A DNA stretch of 64,000 bases from Cryptomeria japonica (lineage: Eukaryota; Streptophyta; Pinopsida; Cupressales; Cupressaceae). A program made the position numbers and the translations under genes. Position 1 is the stretch's first letter. Each line of letters starts with the position of its first letter. The notes beneath the pieces are model-generated. The model saw nothing but the letters and a program-made list of their open reading frames with translations, ran no database searches and was not told the DNA's origin. The stretch is from contig NC_081410.1 of the NCBI RefSeq assembly GCF_030272615.1, positions 138,420,849-138,484,848 of the forward strand. Reading direction: 5' to 3'. Below, piece by piece: positions 44,399 through 57,281 of the stretch.

Positions 44399-45639
44399 TT
44401 ACCCAAATACCCAATACACTGGCGCAACTTGAATAAATATATCCGTAATTGAACTTAGCACATTTTAATGTTCAAGCTAACTATACACTGCAATTGAAAG
44501 TCTTACAACCACAAATAGTATGAACAAGGAATTATCAACATCCATACATTACTCCATCACAATTAAAGAACTTCATCTAACATGAGCATTCAACAAGAAA
44601 CCATGCAATTATGTAGAATAAACAAAACATTCTACTATATCTTCAATGAAAAGGATGTTTATTTACAAGCTTGGCAACAATTTCTGCCTTCTCTTCCTAC
44701 TCTACTCTAACTATCTGCTTTCTATCTAATGCTTTCTACTAACTATCAACTATTAACCTTTACAAATGAAGAAGTGGAGCCTTTTATAGTGCTTTCATAC
44801 AATGAGTGGCTCAGATTGATTCACAATCAATGGCCAAGATTACAAGATGAAAACACTAATTAGGGTTTGTTACACCCATTACATAGGGTTTAATGCTTGA
44901 CCAATGATAAAATTACAATAAATAGGACACATGTCCTTTGAATATTTGACCAATGAATGACGAGGGTAGGTACGTCGAACTTTGTGCCTTCATGTGGTAG
45001 TTATCCGCCTCGTTGGATGAGTCAGGTACATTGAACTTGGATGCCTCAACTTGGAATGATGTGTAGGGTGAGTTGGCAATGATTGGGTGCCATCTTAGAC
45101 ACTTGCTTGTGTAACTTATCACAAGTTGTAGGTGATTGGGGCATATCTCTTTTTGATCATTTCACCCTTCATCTTCTTGCTTGGGAATTCCACCTTAGTG
45201 TTGCATTTGATGTAGACCTTGTGATGTTTTATGCTTGATCCTTCCTTGTGTGATCTTGCAAAATTCTTTCCTTTGAGCAGCTTCCTTGAATGTATTGATG
45301 AACTTGTATTGTTGAATCTCTCTCTCTATGTGGTGAAGTTCCATCTCCCTTGCTTCCATAACCAGAAAAGAAAACATACCCTGATCAAGATATAGAAGAT
45401 AACAACTTCATTCTGGAAATGAACACCCTTTGTTTAATCTCTAATTTTCACATTTCAAGGTCTGATTCACTGATGTTCTGAAGTCTGATTTGTCATACTT
45501 TCAGTCTAAGCCTTCACTTTTCAGGTCTGATTTTGTAATATTTTTAAGTCTGTTTCTAATTTGAGTTTCTGATTTGAACTTGCTTCAAGATCTGATTTCA
45601 TTTTGCAAGTCTGATTTTTCACTGTTCTGCTCTTAGCTG
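44399..45639 (-). repeat. Element D, 3' domain and unique middle
   Basis: A telo-box palindrome with one mismatch is at 44851-44868. A TATA box, tataaaa on the minus strand, is at 44782-44788. The sequence aligns with the 3' domains of A, B and F up to about 44900; 44900-45639 is unique and non-coding. Confidence 0.7.
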
Positions 45640-47360
45640 TGGATTTAGGCATCAACTGGAAGTGCCTAAAGACTGATTGGGGATTTGAAATACCACTGGC
45701 AGCTGATGTGAAGACAGGTTGGAGATCTTGCCCCTAATTGGAAGTTCGTGGATTTGAGGTGGCACTGGAAGTGCCCTTTCAAGGTCACGATTTTCACCCT
45801 TGATTGGAAGTTCGCTGATTTAGGGAGGCATAGGAAGTGGTCAGACCTTTTGCTTCCAAGTGGAAGTTTGTGCTTTTTGGGGGTAACTTGCTATGCTCAT
45901 GAGTGATCGGGCTTTTCACCCTTCACTTGCAGTGACACTAGGAAGGTCGGGCTTTTAGACAGGCATCAACAATGCCTTATTCATGATTATATCCCTTCGG
46001 TGGAAGTGAAGGCTTCCAATCTTGCCTTGCACAAGTTCTCAAACATCATTGATCAATCATTTGATCATTCCTTCTGTTTTATGTTACATTGAATTTCGAT
46101 GACTTCTCATCATCATAAACATCACTCTTGATGCTTTTAGGCAGGGATTTGAATGTCCACTAGAAGCACTATTGGTGTGATCGGAGATTTAGGACCAAAC
46201 TGGAAGTCAATCAAGTTCGTTGTTCTTGACCCCAAGTGGAAGTTGTTGCATGAGGGTCATGCTTTCTACCATGAAGTGGAAGTCATCTCATATAGGTCAG
46301 AGATTTTACTTCCAACTGGAAGTGCTCACAATCAAGTTTGTTGATTTTGCCCCTAACTTGTCGTAGTCATCAAGAAGGTCGCGAATTTCATAAGGTATTG
46401 GAAGTGAAGCAAATGAGGTGGTGGTTTTGACCTCCAACTGCAAATGCTGTTTGCTTTTTACTCGTTCACATCCTTTTACTAGTCTGATTACTTGTTTTCA
46501 TTGAAATCATTCACCACTTAACAGAAAACATGTCTTCATGTCTTTGGGCAGGGCTTGAGTGCTGATTGGAAGTCTGCAAGATCAGGTCAGAGATTTGGAC
46601 ATGCATTGGAAGTGACTACCAACAAGTCGGAGATTTGGTCACCAACTGGCAGTCATCCTCAAGAAGTTCGGACTTTTCATGGCCAAGTGGTAGGGTTGAC
46701 AAGCAGGTCGGGGTTTTGGGAGGTCATTGATAGTGGCCATAAGGAGGTGGAAGATTTGGGGTGGTACTGATAGTGACATCTCCCCTCTTTAATCATTAGT
46801 ATCCATTCATCTTTCTCGATCACATGGTTACTTAAACACTGAAATCACTCTCATTTCTAATGGCACAATCATATCTTCATGTCTTTAGGTTAGTTTTTTT
46901 GAGCAACAAGTGGAAATAACAAGGGCAAGTTGTAGATTTGAGCATTCATTGGAAGTGAGCTCAGCTGGTCGTGGGTTTGGAGGGGCATTGATAGTGGTCG
47001 GGGTTTTGAGGGGGCACTGACAGTGCACCTCGGCAAGTCGTGGATTTGACCCCTCACTGACAGTGGTCTCAAGATATCAATACAACTCACTCAATGAACT
47101 CTTCAATGCATTTCCATTCCCCCCTAGCAAACTTTATCAACTTCAAACAATATTATCCTTCAAATCATTAAGTATTTGCCTCAATCAAAGTTCATTTTAC
47201 CAAGTATAGAGACTTTCCCACCTTGATTGGACTTTTGATGGGTCATAGGAAATGCTCTCCCAAGGTGGTCCGACTTTTGGGGGGTCACTGGAAGAGACCT
47301 CAAGCAACTGACCAGGGTTTTGAGGGGCATAGGAAGTGACCTCACTTGTTCAATTTGATG
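45640..47360 (-). repeat. Element D tandem array
   Basis: Some 20-25 degenerate units of about 55-80 bp carry ggtcggagatttgg and cattggaagtgac (plus-strand reading). The unit differs from those of A/F, B and C. No coding capacity. Confidence 0.8.
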
Positions 47361-47761
47361 GGTTAGGGCACTTACCTCACTCATTCTAAGGCTCTTTCAG
47401 CATCAATAAAGTCTCTTCATAGTTGCTTATGCCTTCACCCTAATTGGCATTCATCAAACATTTCAATTCTTGTGACTGACCTCCACACTTGCACTCAACA
47501 TTTCACCCCTGACCTTGAAGGCACATGGTGATGATCAAATGAAATGATCATCACAAATCATTCATTTCCCAAGCCTTGAGAGCTAACTAACTCAATTCCA
47601 CTTGATTACTTCGTGAAAACCCAGGGCATCACACCTCCTACAAGTAAAAGGTTAATAGATAAAGACACCACTAGACGACTAAGCAAAGACAGCTAACCTA
47701 GAAAACAAAAAAGTGGGTGGTCCCCATTTGCAATGGGGCGATGTGTGAAATCTTTACAACA
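47361..47761 (-). repeat. Element D, 5'-terminal part with conserved hairpin
   Basis: On the minus strand TGTTGTAAAGATTTCACACA, then cgccccattgcaaatgggg (hairpin at 47722-47738). It is followed outside by ttcat (47762-47766). Confidence 0.75.
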
Positions 47762-47766
47762 TTCAT

Positions 47767-48247
47767 AAGCATCAACCCTCATTCGATCCATGTGCTGCTT
47801 CTTCTCTTCTTTTTCACTATTGCTAAATTGAACCCTTGATTGTTAAGAATAGAGCCTTTTGCTGATGTTAGCCCACTAGACCAGCCCATTATTTCAAAAG
47901 CAAGAGGGAATAGATCATTCAAAGCCTTTGGATTTTGCTGCTCCACTCATATTTATTCTCTTTTCTTCAATTTCTGTTTGGTCCCCATAAGGGAAAATTC
48001 AAGATCTTTTAAATGCACGAGCCTGTAGTACACTCTCATACCCGATTTTCTCCCATTCTTTACCAAAGAGAATATTGTCTTTGATTCTCCACTCGATATC
48101 ATGGAGGCTGACTAACATATGCCTTGGTGCTACTTAACTTGACAACACCTGATATCATTTTGTTGTATTTCCCCTAGAATGCAAGATAGGAAGCTTGTTT
48201 TTCCCGAAAAAACAGTTCCACACATTGTAACCCTTATTATTATTTCT
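47767..48247. other. Non-coding host sequence
   Basis: This is the continuation of the DNA left of 25402. No supported gene or repeat. Confidence 0.5.
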
Positions 48248-48255
48248 CTTTAGAC

Positions 48256-49247
48256 CTATGTTACCCCGAGTTTCCGGGATGAGGAAGGCAGGGGACGACG
48301 GGATGCGTTTCTGGGACGGCAATTTTTTTTGCCAAATTTGGGGACGGCGAGGGACGGCAAAGGGGACGAAAATTTAAAATATATAGGAAAATTTTAAATA
48401 TTCATATGAAAATATGTATAAAGCATGCATATATATTATATACATTATATTCATATGAAAACATGGATATAGCATGTGTATGATACTATGAAAACATTTT
48501 AGAATGTAAATTCTGAACATACAACATTGTCAATACTCGATATGCAATTATGCATTCATAATTCAGAATTTTAATTCATTCATATTGTCAATATGTATAT
48601 CATAATAGATATTAAAGAAATAAAATACAAAATGTCAAAATGCCCAAAGGCTACATTGCTGCCATATAGTTTCTTTGTCAATTACGATATGAAAATCAAA
48701 ATAGTACTAATGAATTAATATTTTATTATTTTGATTTCCTATTTATAATTTATTATTTATTAATTTTGAATTTTTAAATGTTTACCAATTAATTTAACAA
48801 TTTAATATTTTCTATTTATAATATGAATTAATTTTAAACATTTGATATGAATTGAATTTTAATAAATTTAAAATTTAATTAATGTTGCCTTTTAATTTTT
48901 TTAATAAAAATTTGAATTAATAGGGGCCCATATTAGAAAAAAAAATAAAAATTGAAAATAGGACATTTTTTTATTTTTTTAATATTTTAAATAGTCTTAG
49001 ATGTGGAGGACGTCTCGTCGTCCCGGGACGGATTGGGGACATCCCAGCCGTCCCCAACCGTCCCCGGGACGTACGGATGTCCCCCCCAGCTAGGGCAGAC
49101 GTCCCCCCGTTTCGGGGACGTCCCCTCTAAATTCTTGGCAATTTGGGGATGGGGGGAAACTTCCCCTGGCCATCCCCAAGTCCCTGAAATGTTCTTGGGA
49201 CTGGGACGGGGGTTTTCAGGCCGGGGACGCGTCCCCGGGTTACATAG
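48256..49247. mobile_element. MITE-3, 992-bp hAT-like non-autonomous element
   Basis: It starts CTATGTTACCCCG and ends CGGGTTACATAG, with a perfect 8-bp duplication ctttagac (48248-48255 and 49248-49255). Both ends are rich in ggggacg/cgtcccc words; the middle is AT-rich. It aligns in the opposite sense with 20700-21103. No transposase; the 108-codon frame at 49003 is made of the GC-rich end. Confidence 0.88.
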
Positions 49248-49255
49248 CTTTAGAC

Positions 49256-49748
49256 ACTATTATCTACCCCTCTTAATGACAGTGGCGACCATGACTCTGA
49301 TTTTCTCTGTCATAAAAGGACTGTTATGACAGTCTTATAACCTGCTGCCTTGATTGAACTGTGCATTTATATATTCCTACAAGGATCCATATCAGGCCAA
49401 TGTCAATATGGACAACTTGAAATGTGCTACATGTAAAATGAGGAAACACAATCTGCCCACATATAGTTCTGATGCACCTCCCTTTGCCACTTAATATTAG
49501 GCAATCCCTTGGCCTTTCTTCATGCTTGATACCAATGCAAGTCTCCACATTTTTCGCTATTAGATGCAATACATTATGCTACCTATCATAGATGATATGG
49601 CACAAATGATTCTAATATGATCAAATGCAAAGAAAAGGGAGAAATGCTGATGACCACAACATCAGTGATAACAAACAATGATGCAATTTAATATGCCAAC
49701 ATGATGCTGAGGTTGCCATTGATTTCTAAATTGCATGCTTCAAAAGGA
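49256..49748. other. Non-coding host sequence
   Basis: No supported gene. It ends in gcatc (49749-49753), the left duplication of E2. Confidence 0.5.
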
Positions 49749-49753
49749 GCATC

Positions 49754-51451
49754 TGTAATGTCCCCATTTTTCTAGCCTCTTATGAAGTTTTAGCCTTTTG
49801 GTTAAGTGGAGAAATAAGTAGAAATTAATTAATTAATTTCTTATAAAGTCATGAAATAAATTAAAAATTAAAAGGGGTGACTTTATATTTAATTAATTAG
49901 TGACTTAAAATAAAATAATTAATTATAAAGTCACTAGAATGAAATAATATTATGTCTAGAATCCTCTAGAAGTTTGTGAGACGTATGGAGAAAAAAGATA
50001 AATAGAGGTTGAGCCTCATTGTATAATTATTGGAGAATGGATTTGGATTTGATGAACTGGCTGATGCTTTGCATTAGTTGAATCTCTGAGGACGCAAACC
50101 TTCAGCAGATTGATAGAAGGGCTGGACGAAACCCCAGTTTCTTCTTCTTGGGAGTGGGAGATACTCAGTTTTCCACATTGTGCATAACGAGTTTATGGTG
50201 GTTGGGAAGGACAAATCAGTCCTTTCACTTGAACATATTCGAGATTGCTACATTGCCATGGAGGTTGGAATTCATAGTATTTTCAGACTATCATATTGGA
50301 GGCTCTAATTACTATGGTTTTCATGGGAGGAGAAAGGCGATTTGGTTGGAGATCATTTGGAGACTAAATTTGGAGAGTGCAGATCAGAATTGCAGGTTAG
50401 TTTCAGATCAGGGGTTTACCATCCAAACCCACGATTTTATTTCTATATCAGCATTGAAACATCCTAGTTTGCATTGGAGGACAGCGTTATTATCTGGGGA
50501 CAAGGGCGATTCATCTAGGAGCACTTTGAAGGAGAAACAAGGTGATTGCTGGTGACATTCTCAGATCTGAAGCAGTCCGACTCAGACCTCCCATACCCAC
50601 GATTCTGCTCTTAGGTCATTGTGGACGCACCATTTTAAGACTTTGAAGACAGCGACATTTTGTGTGAAGAAAGGCATCTCTTTTGAAGGCAATCTGAGGA
50701 AGATTTTGTGAAGATTCAGTGATATATAAGTTTTCATATCAGACCTTTACTCCCTGCGAAATTGCTCATTAGTCTTCCATCTTGGCGTCAAACTCATCAT
50801 TTGGTAACAGCGATTTGGTTGAGATAAGTCCGCGAATATTTTTAGTGACTAAAGAAGACGTTTGGAGCTGGGAATCCATCATGATCAGACCCCATGTCAG
50901 CAGCAGGGGCGATTTTGAGAGTCAGTTCAATTTGACAAATAAGAGGCTCTAAAAATCAGAACATTGCTTTCTACTTCTAGCACAAGGCATGGCAACTATA
51001 TCAGGTTTCTTTGGCATTATACTCTTTGTAATTTCATGTTGGCTGCCATGTAACCTCAGAAATTCTGAGTATTTGTTGATGAGTGTCCAGTCATTGTTGA
51101 AGTTACTTGTATGAGTTATCTGATCATTATCTTTTGCAATAAAGGAAATATAAGGTTGCTTATCAGGTGAATGATTGTCTGAAGACTACATGCCAACTGT
51201 TTGTTGAAATGACAGCTAGCTGTAGGTTCATGTTTATGTATTCAAAGTGATGTAATAATGTCATGGATTTGTTGCATTATCATTCTAGATGATTGTTCTT
51301 TCAATTAGAGTCATTTGTTGGTCATTCTATGATCCTAGACAAGACTGAAAATCCTGTCAGCATAACACACAGTTTTTAGAACGGCATAACACGCAGTCTT
51401 GGCAGCAAATATTCCTTGTTTCTCAGTCATTGTAGGACAGGGGATATTACA
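49754..51451 (+). mobile_element. Element E2: 1.7-kb TGTAATGTCCCC...TTACA element
   Basis: It starts TGTAATGTCCCC and ends GGGGATATTACA, with a perfect duplication gcatc (49749-49753, 51452-51456). The 12-bp ends are inverted copies with one mismatch. It resembles E in length, ends and an AT-rich stretch with ataaagtcac. It has no primer site or pol. The 135-codon frame at 50148-50555 lacks any family motif and I treat it as chance. Most likely a solo LTR. Confidence 0.8.
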
Positions 51452-51456
51452 GCATC

Positions 51457-54373
51457 AAACAGGAGAATACATTCCTTTTGGTGGTGTTGTCATTAGCTTT
51501 AATATGGTGTCATGGTGAGGAAACTAGCAAACTGTGAAATTCCAATGGTAAGAGGCTTTAAGCTTCAAGCAAGGGGCTGCAGTAATGTGGACTGTAACCA
51601 TGGGGTTCGGGGTGTCACTGTGATGCTGTTGAAGTTGTATGCTAAAAACCCTTCACTCAGTAAATGTAATTTCACCTAGATTACCAATAAAAGGAGCATC
51701 GCATGGGGAATTTCCTTTCATGTTATCTGGTAGCCTTTTGAACAGTCATTGTTTGAACCTAACTCAACCATTGCACTGTTAGTTAAACCACCATTAGATG
51801 AAGCTTCTTTTGTATGAAAATTTAATGGAAGAAATGAAAAGGCACCTCTGTGTTCAAAACACTAATTATATTACCAATATCTACAAATGCTTGGCAACAG
51901 ATGAAGCTAACCATGCCAAGAAATATGCTTTCAACTTATACATTTTATTGAAAAAGCTACACTAATTGTTTGTACTCCCTCATTAAGAATATCATTTAGA
52001 TTGTTATTCATCGGGCCAAAAAACTTGCATGCCTGACAATCAGAACTTCAAGAAAATACCTGTAACACTCACTCATATGTATGCCTTTCAAAATCCTGTA
52101 TGATGACAGAAATTTCCATGATAACCCTCTGTTCAAAAGACTTCATATTGCTCGGGTGTCCTCTTACACTCTGGAATGAAAGAAGAATTTAGGATCTCAC
52201 AACTTTATACAAAAAACCTTTTAAAATGCTGCAAGACTTAAAGCTCCAGCACTATAAAGCATACCTGGCAAAATATGGAAAAGAACCATGTAAAATCTGC
52301 AAGGTGGGTATGATTTATAGCAAAATTCGTAGAAGCCCTCTAGCCTTCATGCATGATGCCGAGTTCTCTTTTTACTCCTCAATATGGAGCCTCACTCTTC
52401 ATGGACTCGTACAAAATATCAGGCATGAAAACAACAGATGTCCTTCATACTGTCAATGTGCCCTTTAACCTGGTAGCAAGGCAAATTCCATGCCTCAAAA
52501 GGATGTAGACTTCTTCAATAATAACAGCAAAACCCTACATTTCTTCATTTAACACAGCTGAGATCTTTCGAGGGAAAACAAAACTTAGCCTCTTCTTCTT
52601 CTTGGCATTGAAACATAGTCAAGATTTCTATCTTTTTCTTTTCCCTTTGGTGCCTAATATTTTTGGAGGCTTAGACACAAAAATAATTAACTTAATAGAA
52701 CTCTCCAAAGACTATCCTAGTGACTATTTTTTTGCTAAGGCATGGCAAAAAATATCAATAGTTAGTATATAGAAAGCAATTATAGCCTAAAAACACATAG
52801 CTGTAAAGTTGTAAACCAAAAAATGTGCCCTAAACACTTGTATATTGAAAAATGTGTCCTAAAATGGGATTGCAGATTGGAAAACTCCCATTTTTTGCAC
52901 AAGTATTTTTTGATGTTGAGTATTTGCTGACTTTTGTTGAGTTAGAAATTTCTTGGTTTGCTGAGTCTGAGTATGCAAGCTATGGTTTAAACACCCAAGG
53001 GTGGTTGTGGATGTATTTGGTTACGTTTCTCACTTCATCCACCATGATTTTCACCTATCCAAGTTTACCTTTATCGTCAAGTACAAGATCATGCAATGGG
53101 AAACATAGGCTCCAAATCATGGTAGGGTTACATACGTTGCTACATTGTTGGTTACAACTTGAATGACATTCCACACTTCTACTTCTATGATCACCTTGTC
53201 CAACATATTGCATAGAGTCAACATTTTGTGGAAGGCATCAATTACACCATAGTTCAAAAACCTAACAAGTATTCACAAAAAAATGTAGGCTATGAGTAAT
53301 TATGGGTAAAACTTGTGACCAGTTTTTACTAAAAATTGCAGCACTTTTTTCCAATAAAGCTTGCAATAAATCATCCAAACCCTACAAAAATTGTGTCTTT
53401 GATGAAAATTGCTGAAATGGTAGAAGTTGTGGGTTTTTGGCTTGGCTTGTCATTGAGTGAACCAGTTCTCCCCTGCCCTTTGACTCCCCATAAGTGGTTA
53501 TGGATGCGATCCCCTCTCATCCACAATATATTAGTACTTGCTATGGTGGAGTTTTATGATAATCTAGATTCAAGAATTCATATGTGATTCTCATTTTAGA
53601 TCCTCGTTGATCTTCACATTTGGTAGCCGTAGGACCTTGCATTCTATTCCATTCCCAATTGTAGTCTCTAAAGACCTTGTATCCACTCACAATTGCATAA
53701 GGAAATCATTCCATAACCCGAAAATAAATTAGTTTGGATTTTATAGTAGAGACCTCATACAAAGGTAGCTGCCCTAAATAAATAGATATATTGGCCTGAA
53801 TTCTTCTTCAATAACAAGGATGTTGGTTGGAAAATCACTAGGGAATGGCTCCCTTGGGGAATGTGTATTGTCTTGGACTAATATTTATGCAAATATTATT
53901 AACATATTAAAAAATGTTCACTTAGAACCTTATAAACCCTAAATTACATAAAGGTTTAGTAGCTACATTAATGATTCAAAACTATACTTTAAACTATTAT
54001 TTTACTTTAAAATAATGAACCCTAGTCTATTCTACTTGAATCTAGTAAACCTAGATTTCTTAGGATTTACATCTTTATATGAGTAAACCATTAGATAGAT
54101 ATCAGATTTCTTTTACATTTACACAAAACATTAACAACCCAAATATCAAATCGGGTTCATAGATAGCAATAAGTTGCGAGACCCCTTTTTCATATATATT
54201 AAATAAGTCTAAAACCCATAACAAAATGCTTCTATGGTAGTAACACAACTGGGAATACAATGGTATACACTAATAATAAAAAAAAATGGTTGTTGGAAAT
54301 ACAATACTAAAACCCAAAACAAATGCAATGTTGTGCAAGTGTGATATCCTTGATATGTACCACCATATGCAAA
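51457..54373. other. Non-coding host sequence
   Basis: No supported gene or clear element boundary. Frames of 80-104 codons at 52226, 52852 and 53336 have no domain features. The stretch 52820-52860 (cctaaacacttgtatattg, tgtcctaaaatg) weakly recalls 21104-21170. Confidence 0.45.
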
Positions 54374-55080
54374 CACAAACTTTGAGTGAGATCATTCCTC
54401 TTAGCCAGAAGGGTTTCATCCTCTAATGTGTGTGATCCAAAGGGTTTTCGTCCTTTAACCTATAAATCTATGGGTTTTCATCCATAGATTTGGATGCTTG
54501 AACATGCATTCTCATAGCAAGTTTTGGTTAGGGTTTTTGTGTATATTCAATAATTAATTTTTCCATCTTGTCTTTCTTCACATTATACACCCAAAAAGAT
54601 ATCGAATCTATAACAATGGCTTCAATCCCATCACTGGTACGAGATTGAGAAAGCTTATGCATACATATCAAGTGCCATTTGCCTTTAAAACCAATGAAAC
54701 TTCCCCCCCCCTAAAAAACAAAAAAACACAAACTTTGAGTGAGATCATTCCTCTTGGCCAAAAGGGTTTCATCCTCTAATGTGTGTGATCCAAAGGGTTT
54801 TCGTCCTTTGACCTATAAATCTATGGGTTTTTATCCATAGATTTGGATGCTTGAACATGCATTCTCATAGCAAGTTTTGGTTAGGGTTTTTGTGTATATT
54901 CAATAATTAATTTTTCCATCTTGTCTTTCTTCACAATATACACTCAGAAAGATGTTGAATCTATAACAATGGCTTCAATCCCATCATTGGTAAGAGATTG
55001 AGAAAGCTCATACATACATATCGAGTGCCATTTGCCTTTAAAACCAATGAAACATGGCCCCCCCTTAAAAAACAAAAAAA
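54374..55080. repeat. 353-bp tandem duplication
   Basis: 54374-54726 and 54727-55080 are near-identical. Each runs from cacaaactttgagtgagatc to aaaaccaatgaaac, a poly-C run and aaaaaacaaaaaa. A few substitutions separate them. Non-coding. Confidence 0.88.
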
Positions 55081-55920
55081 ACCCTGCATTTCGGGGATGG
55101 GGACGTCTTTGGGACATGGGGACGGGGTGGGGACATCTTGCTGCTGTACCTCCACCATCATTGGGACTCCGAAGATGTCTTAGAGAAGCCAAAGACGTCA
55201 AAACATCTAGCGAAAAATTTGTGAAAATGACATTTGTAATAGAGGTTTGTGAGGTTTTGGGGGTCTTATTTGTGCTTGCTTGCGAGGGCTCTGCTCCTTG
55301 ACCCTACCTTGTATTGTGAGCCTTGGACCCCGCGAGGCAAACTACCCCTTGACCTCACTTGGGGATCCACTCCTAGACCCTCACAAGGGGCATTGCCCGT
55401 TGACCTCGTTCGGGGCTTTGTCCAAAACCCCTGCTCCTTGACCTCGTTGGGGGCTTTGTCCAAAACCCCCACAAGGGGCACTACCCTTTGACCCCAAACC
55501 TTCACTAACCATTCTAATTGTTCATGCAATCATTGCCATGTTTTTTATGTTTATTAGTTTACCTTTAAGTTTAGACTTATCTTAGTATGTCAAAGTTCCA
55601 TTTGCGATTCTTATACTTATTCTTGGTTCACTCCCAAAGTTCCAAAATTCTGCCCATCATTGTTAATGTTCAAGTTTCAATCCAATCATTCTCATGTTTT
55701 TAATGTTTATTAGTGTAAACTTCACATAGTGTGGCAAAGTTTTATAGTTCTTATACTTATTCCTTAAACATCTTTTTATAACTATTTTTTTAAGTACTAT
55801 ATGTACATGCGCGGCTGCGCCACCCCCCATCGCTCCCCTGCCATTGTCCCCTCGCTGTCTGCAAACTTAGGCCCTTGGTCCACCCCTCCCCCCATCCCCA
55901 CGTCCCCGTGTCAAGAAACT
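55081..55920. repeat. GC-rich remnants: MITE-3-like ends and a 39-bp repeat
   Basis: 55086-55145 (ttcggggatggggacgtc) and 55800-55920 (ccatccccacgtccccgtg) resemble inverted MITE-3-type ends around an AT-rich middle. Clean termini and duplication are not visible. 55399-55476 holds two units of ttgacctcgtt-ggggctttgtccaaaacccc, with decayed units before them. Confidence 0.5.
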
Positions 55921-56203
55921 CCATGGAACATTGGCTATTTGAAAGTTTAAACTATTCTAGACTATTTTAAGGGATTTTCTTAGCACATAACAATTTATAG
56001 GCTTAGGGCACTAGATATAGACCATCTCAACATGTAAATAACATTTTTTCTCTTAATTTGGCTTATGCAAATTATGACACCAAAAGGGACACAAATTGGA
56101 TCAAAGTTTTAACCATGGACATAAATAAGAAATTGGTAGAGGCTCCAACATTGTCAATATGGTAGGCTCACCCTTGTAGGCTTTTGTAAGCTTCTTAGCC
56201 TAG
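55921..56203. other. Non-coding host sequence
   Basis: Nothing supported. It ends in cctag (56199-56203), the expected duplication of element F. Confidence 0.5.
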
Positions 56204-57281
56204 TGTTGATGTGTATTTTGTACACGACCAAACACAGAATAAAATACCCAGAGTATCTTATCCTCTCGAGTAAAGTCTCCGAATGCTGAAGATATCGCAA
56301 AAAGGATCAATCGGAAGGACTTCAAGGTTCTGCTTTGTAGGATCTCTACTCGCGAATAAGCACCAGTGGTTGTTGTGTTTGCTGTTTCTTCAAGGGGCCT
56401 TACGTACTTTCAAAGAAAGCTTGTCTGTGCTACTATCTTTCCAAATGAGGAAACATGATTTTCCTAATACTAACAGATTTTCAAAAAAGATCAAAAGATA
56501 AGGGTTTCGAGGAAGAGATACTTAAACTAATCCTAAGAATGACTTAATGAAGACTAGTCTTGATAAGATTCTACCAATTTCAGTATTGCCAAAGGATTAC
56601 AACTCCACTGGAATTGGTGTGACCTTCTAAGGGTACTCAACGATTTTCAAATCACCAAGGAGATAGATACTATCAGGGAGATACATATCAATACTTCTAA
56701 TGATGATTGAACTCTTAACCAATCTTAATGTTTCCAGTTGAGCACACAAGGCGTTCTTACAATCAGTAAGAAGCTAGTGGTCTGGATTGTGAGTCTTATC
56801 GAAGATCAGGCACAACATTCGTCCTTCAAACTTAAAATTTAAATGCTATCTCTACTAGGAGTGATTCAAGAAGATAAACAACCATGAAAGTAGCCACAAG
56901 GATTGCAACAAAACACCATAACTTCAATATTTCATTGATCTCATAGCCAAATAAACAACAATTGTTCAACTTTCTCTCTTCACTACTCAATTTTGCTACT
57001 AACAAAATTAAACTTATTTCTCTCCAACTTTCTAACTTTTTTAACCTTTCTCTCTAACTCCTCAAAATGAAATGAGTGAGGGCTTATATAGCATCCTCAA
57101 ATACAATGAACGGCCCGGATCAAAAGAAGATCAATGGCTGAGATTTTGACACCTAAACCCTAATTAGGGTTTGTTACAAAAAAGTCCCCATTTAGATAAA
57201 CATTATTAATCCATAGCCAATAAAAATTGGCACAAATAACGAGGAGACATAGACCAATAGGAATTAAGCTGCCATATCATC
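56204..57281 (-). repeat. Conserved 3' domain of element F
   Basis: AAACCCTAATTAGGGTTT is at 57155-57172 and a TATA box, minus-strand tatataa, at 57084-57090. It aligns throughout with the 3' domain of A (14080-15127). Confidence 0.75.

Larger units (their letters stand above)
25403..47761 (-). mobile_element. Element D: short, gene-less member of the A family, split by element E
   Basis: On the minus strand it starts TGTTGTAAAG at 47761 and ends ACATCAACA at 25403. The duplication ttcat is perfect at 25398-25402 and 47762-47766. It is divided by E, so its own DNA is 25403-25838 plus 44399-47761, 3,799 bp, close to element B. It has the shared 5' hairpin, its own array and the shared 3' domain, but no orphan gene. 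Confidence 0.85.

Noticed and set aside
50148-50555. 135-codon frame in E2 as a gene
   Set aside because: It has no recognisable motif and no counterpart seen in the related element E, and such a length is expected by chance in this much non-coding DNA.
52226-53587. Possible exons of a host gene in 51457-54373
   Set aside because: No frame shows domain features, and I could not join pieces through credible splice sites.
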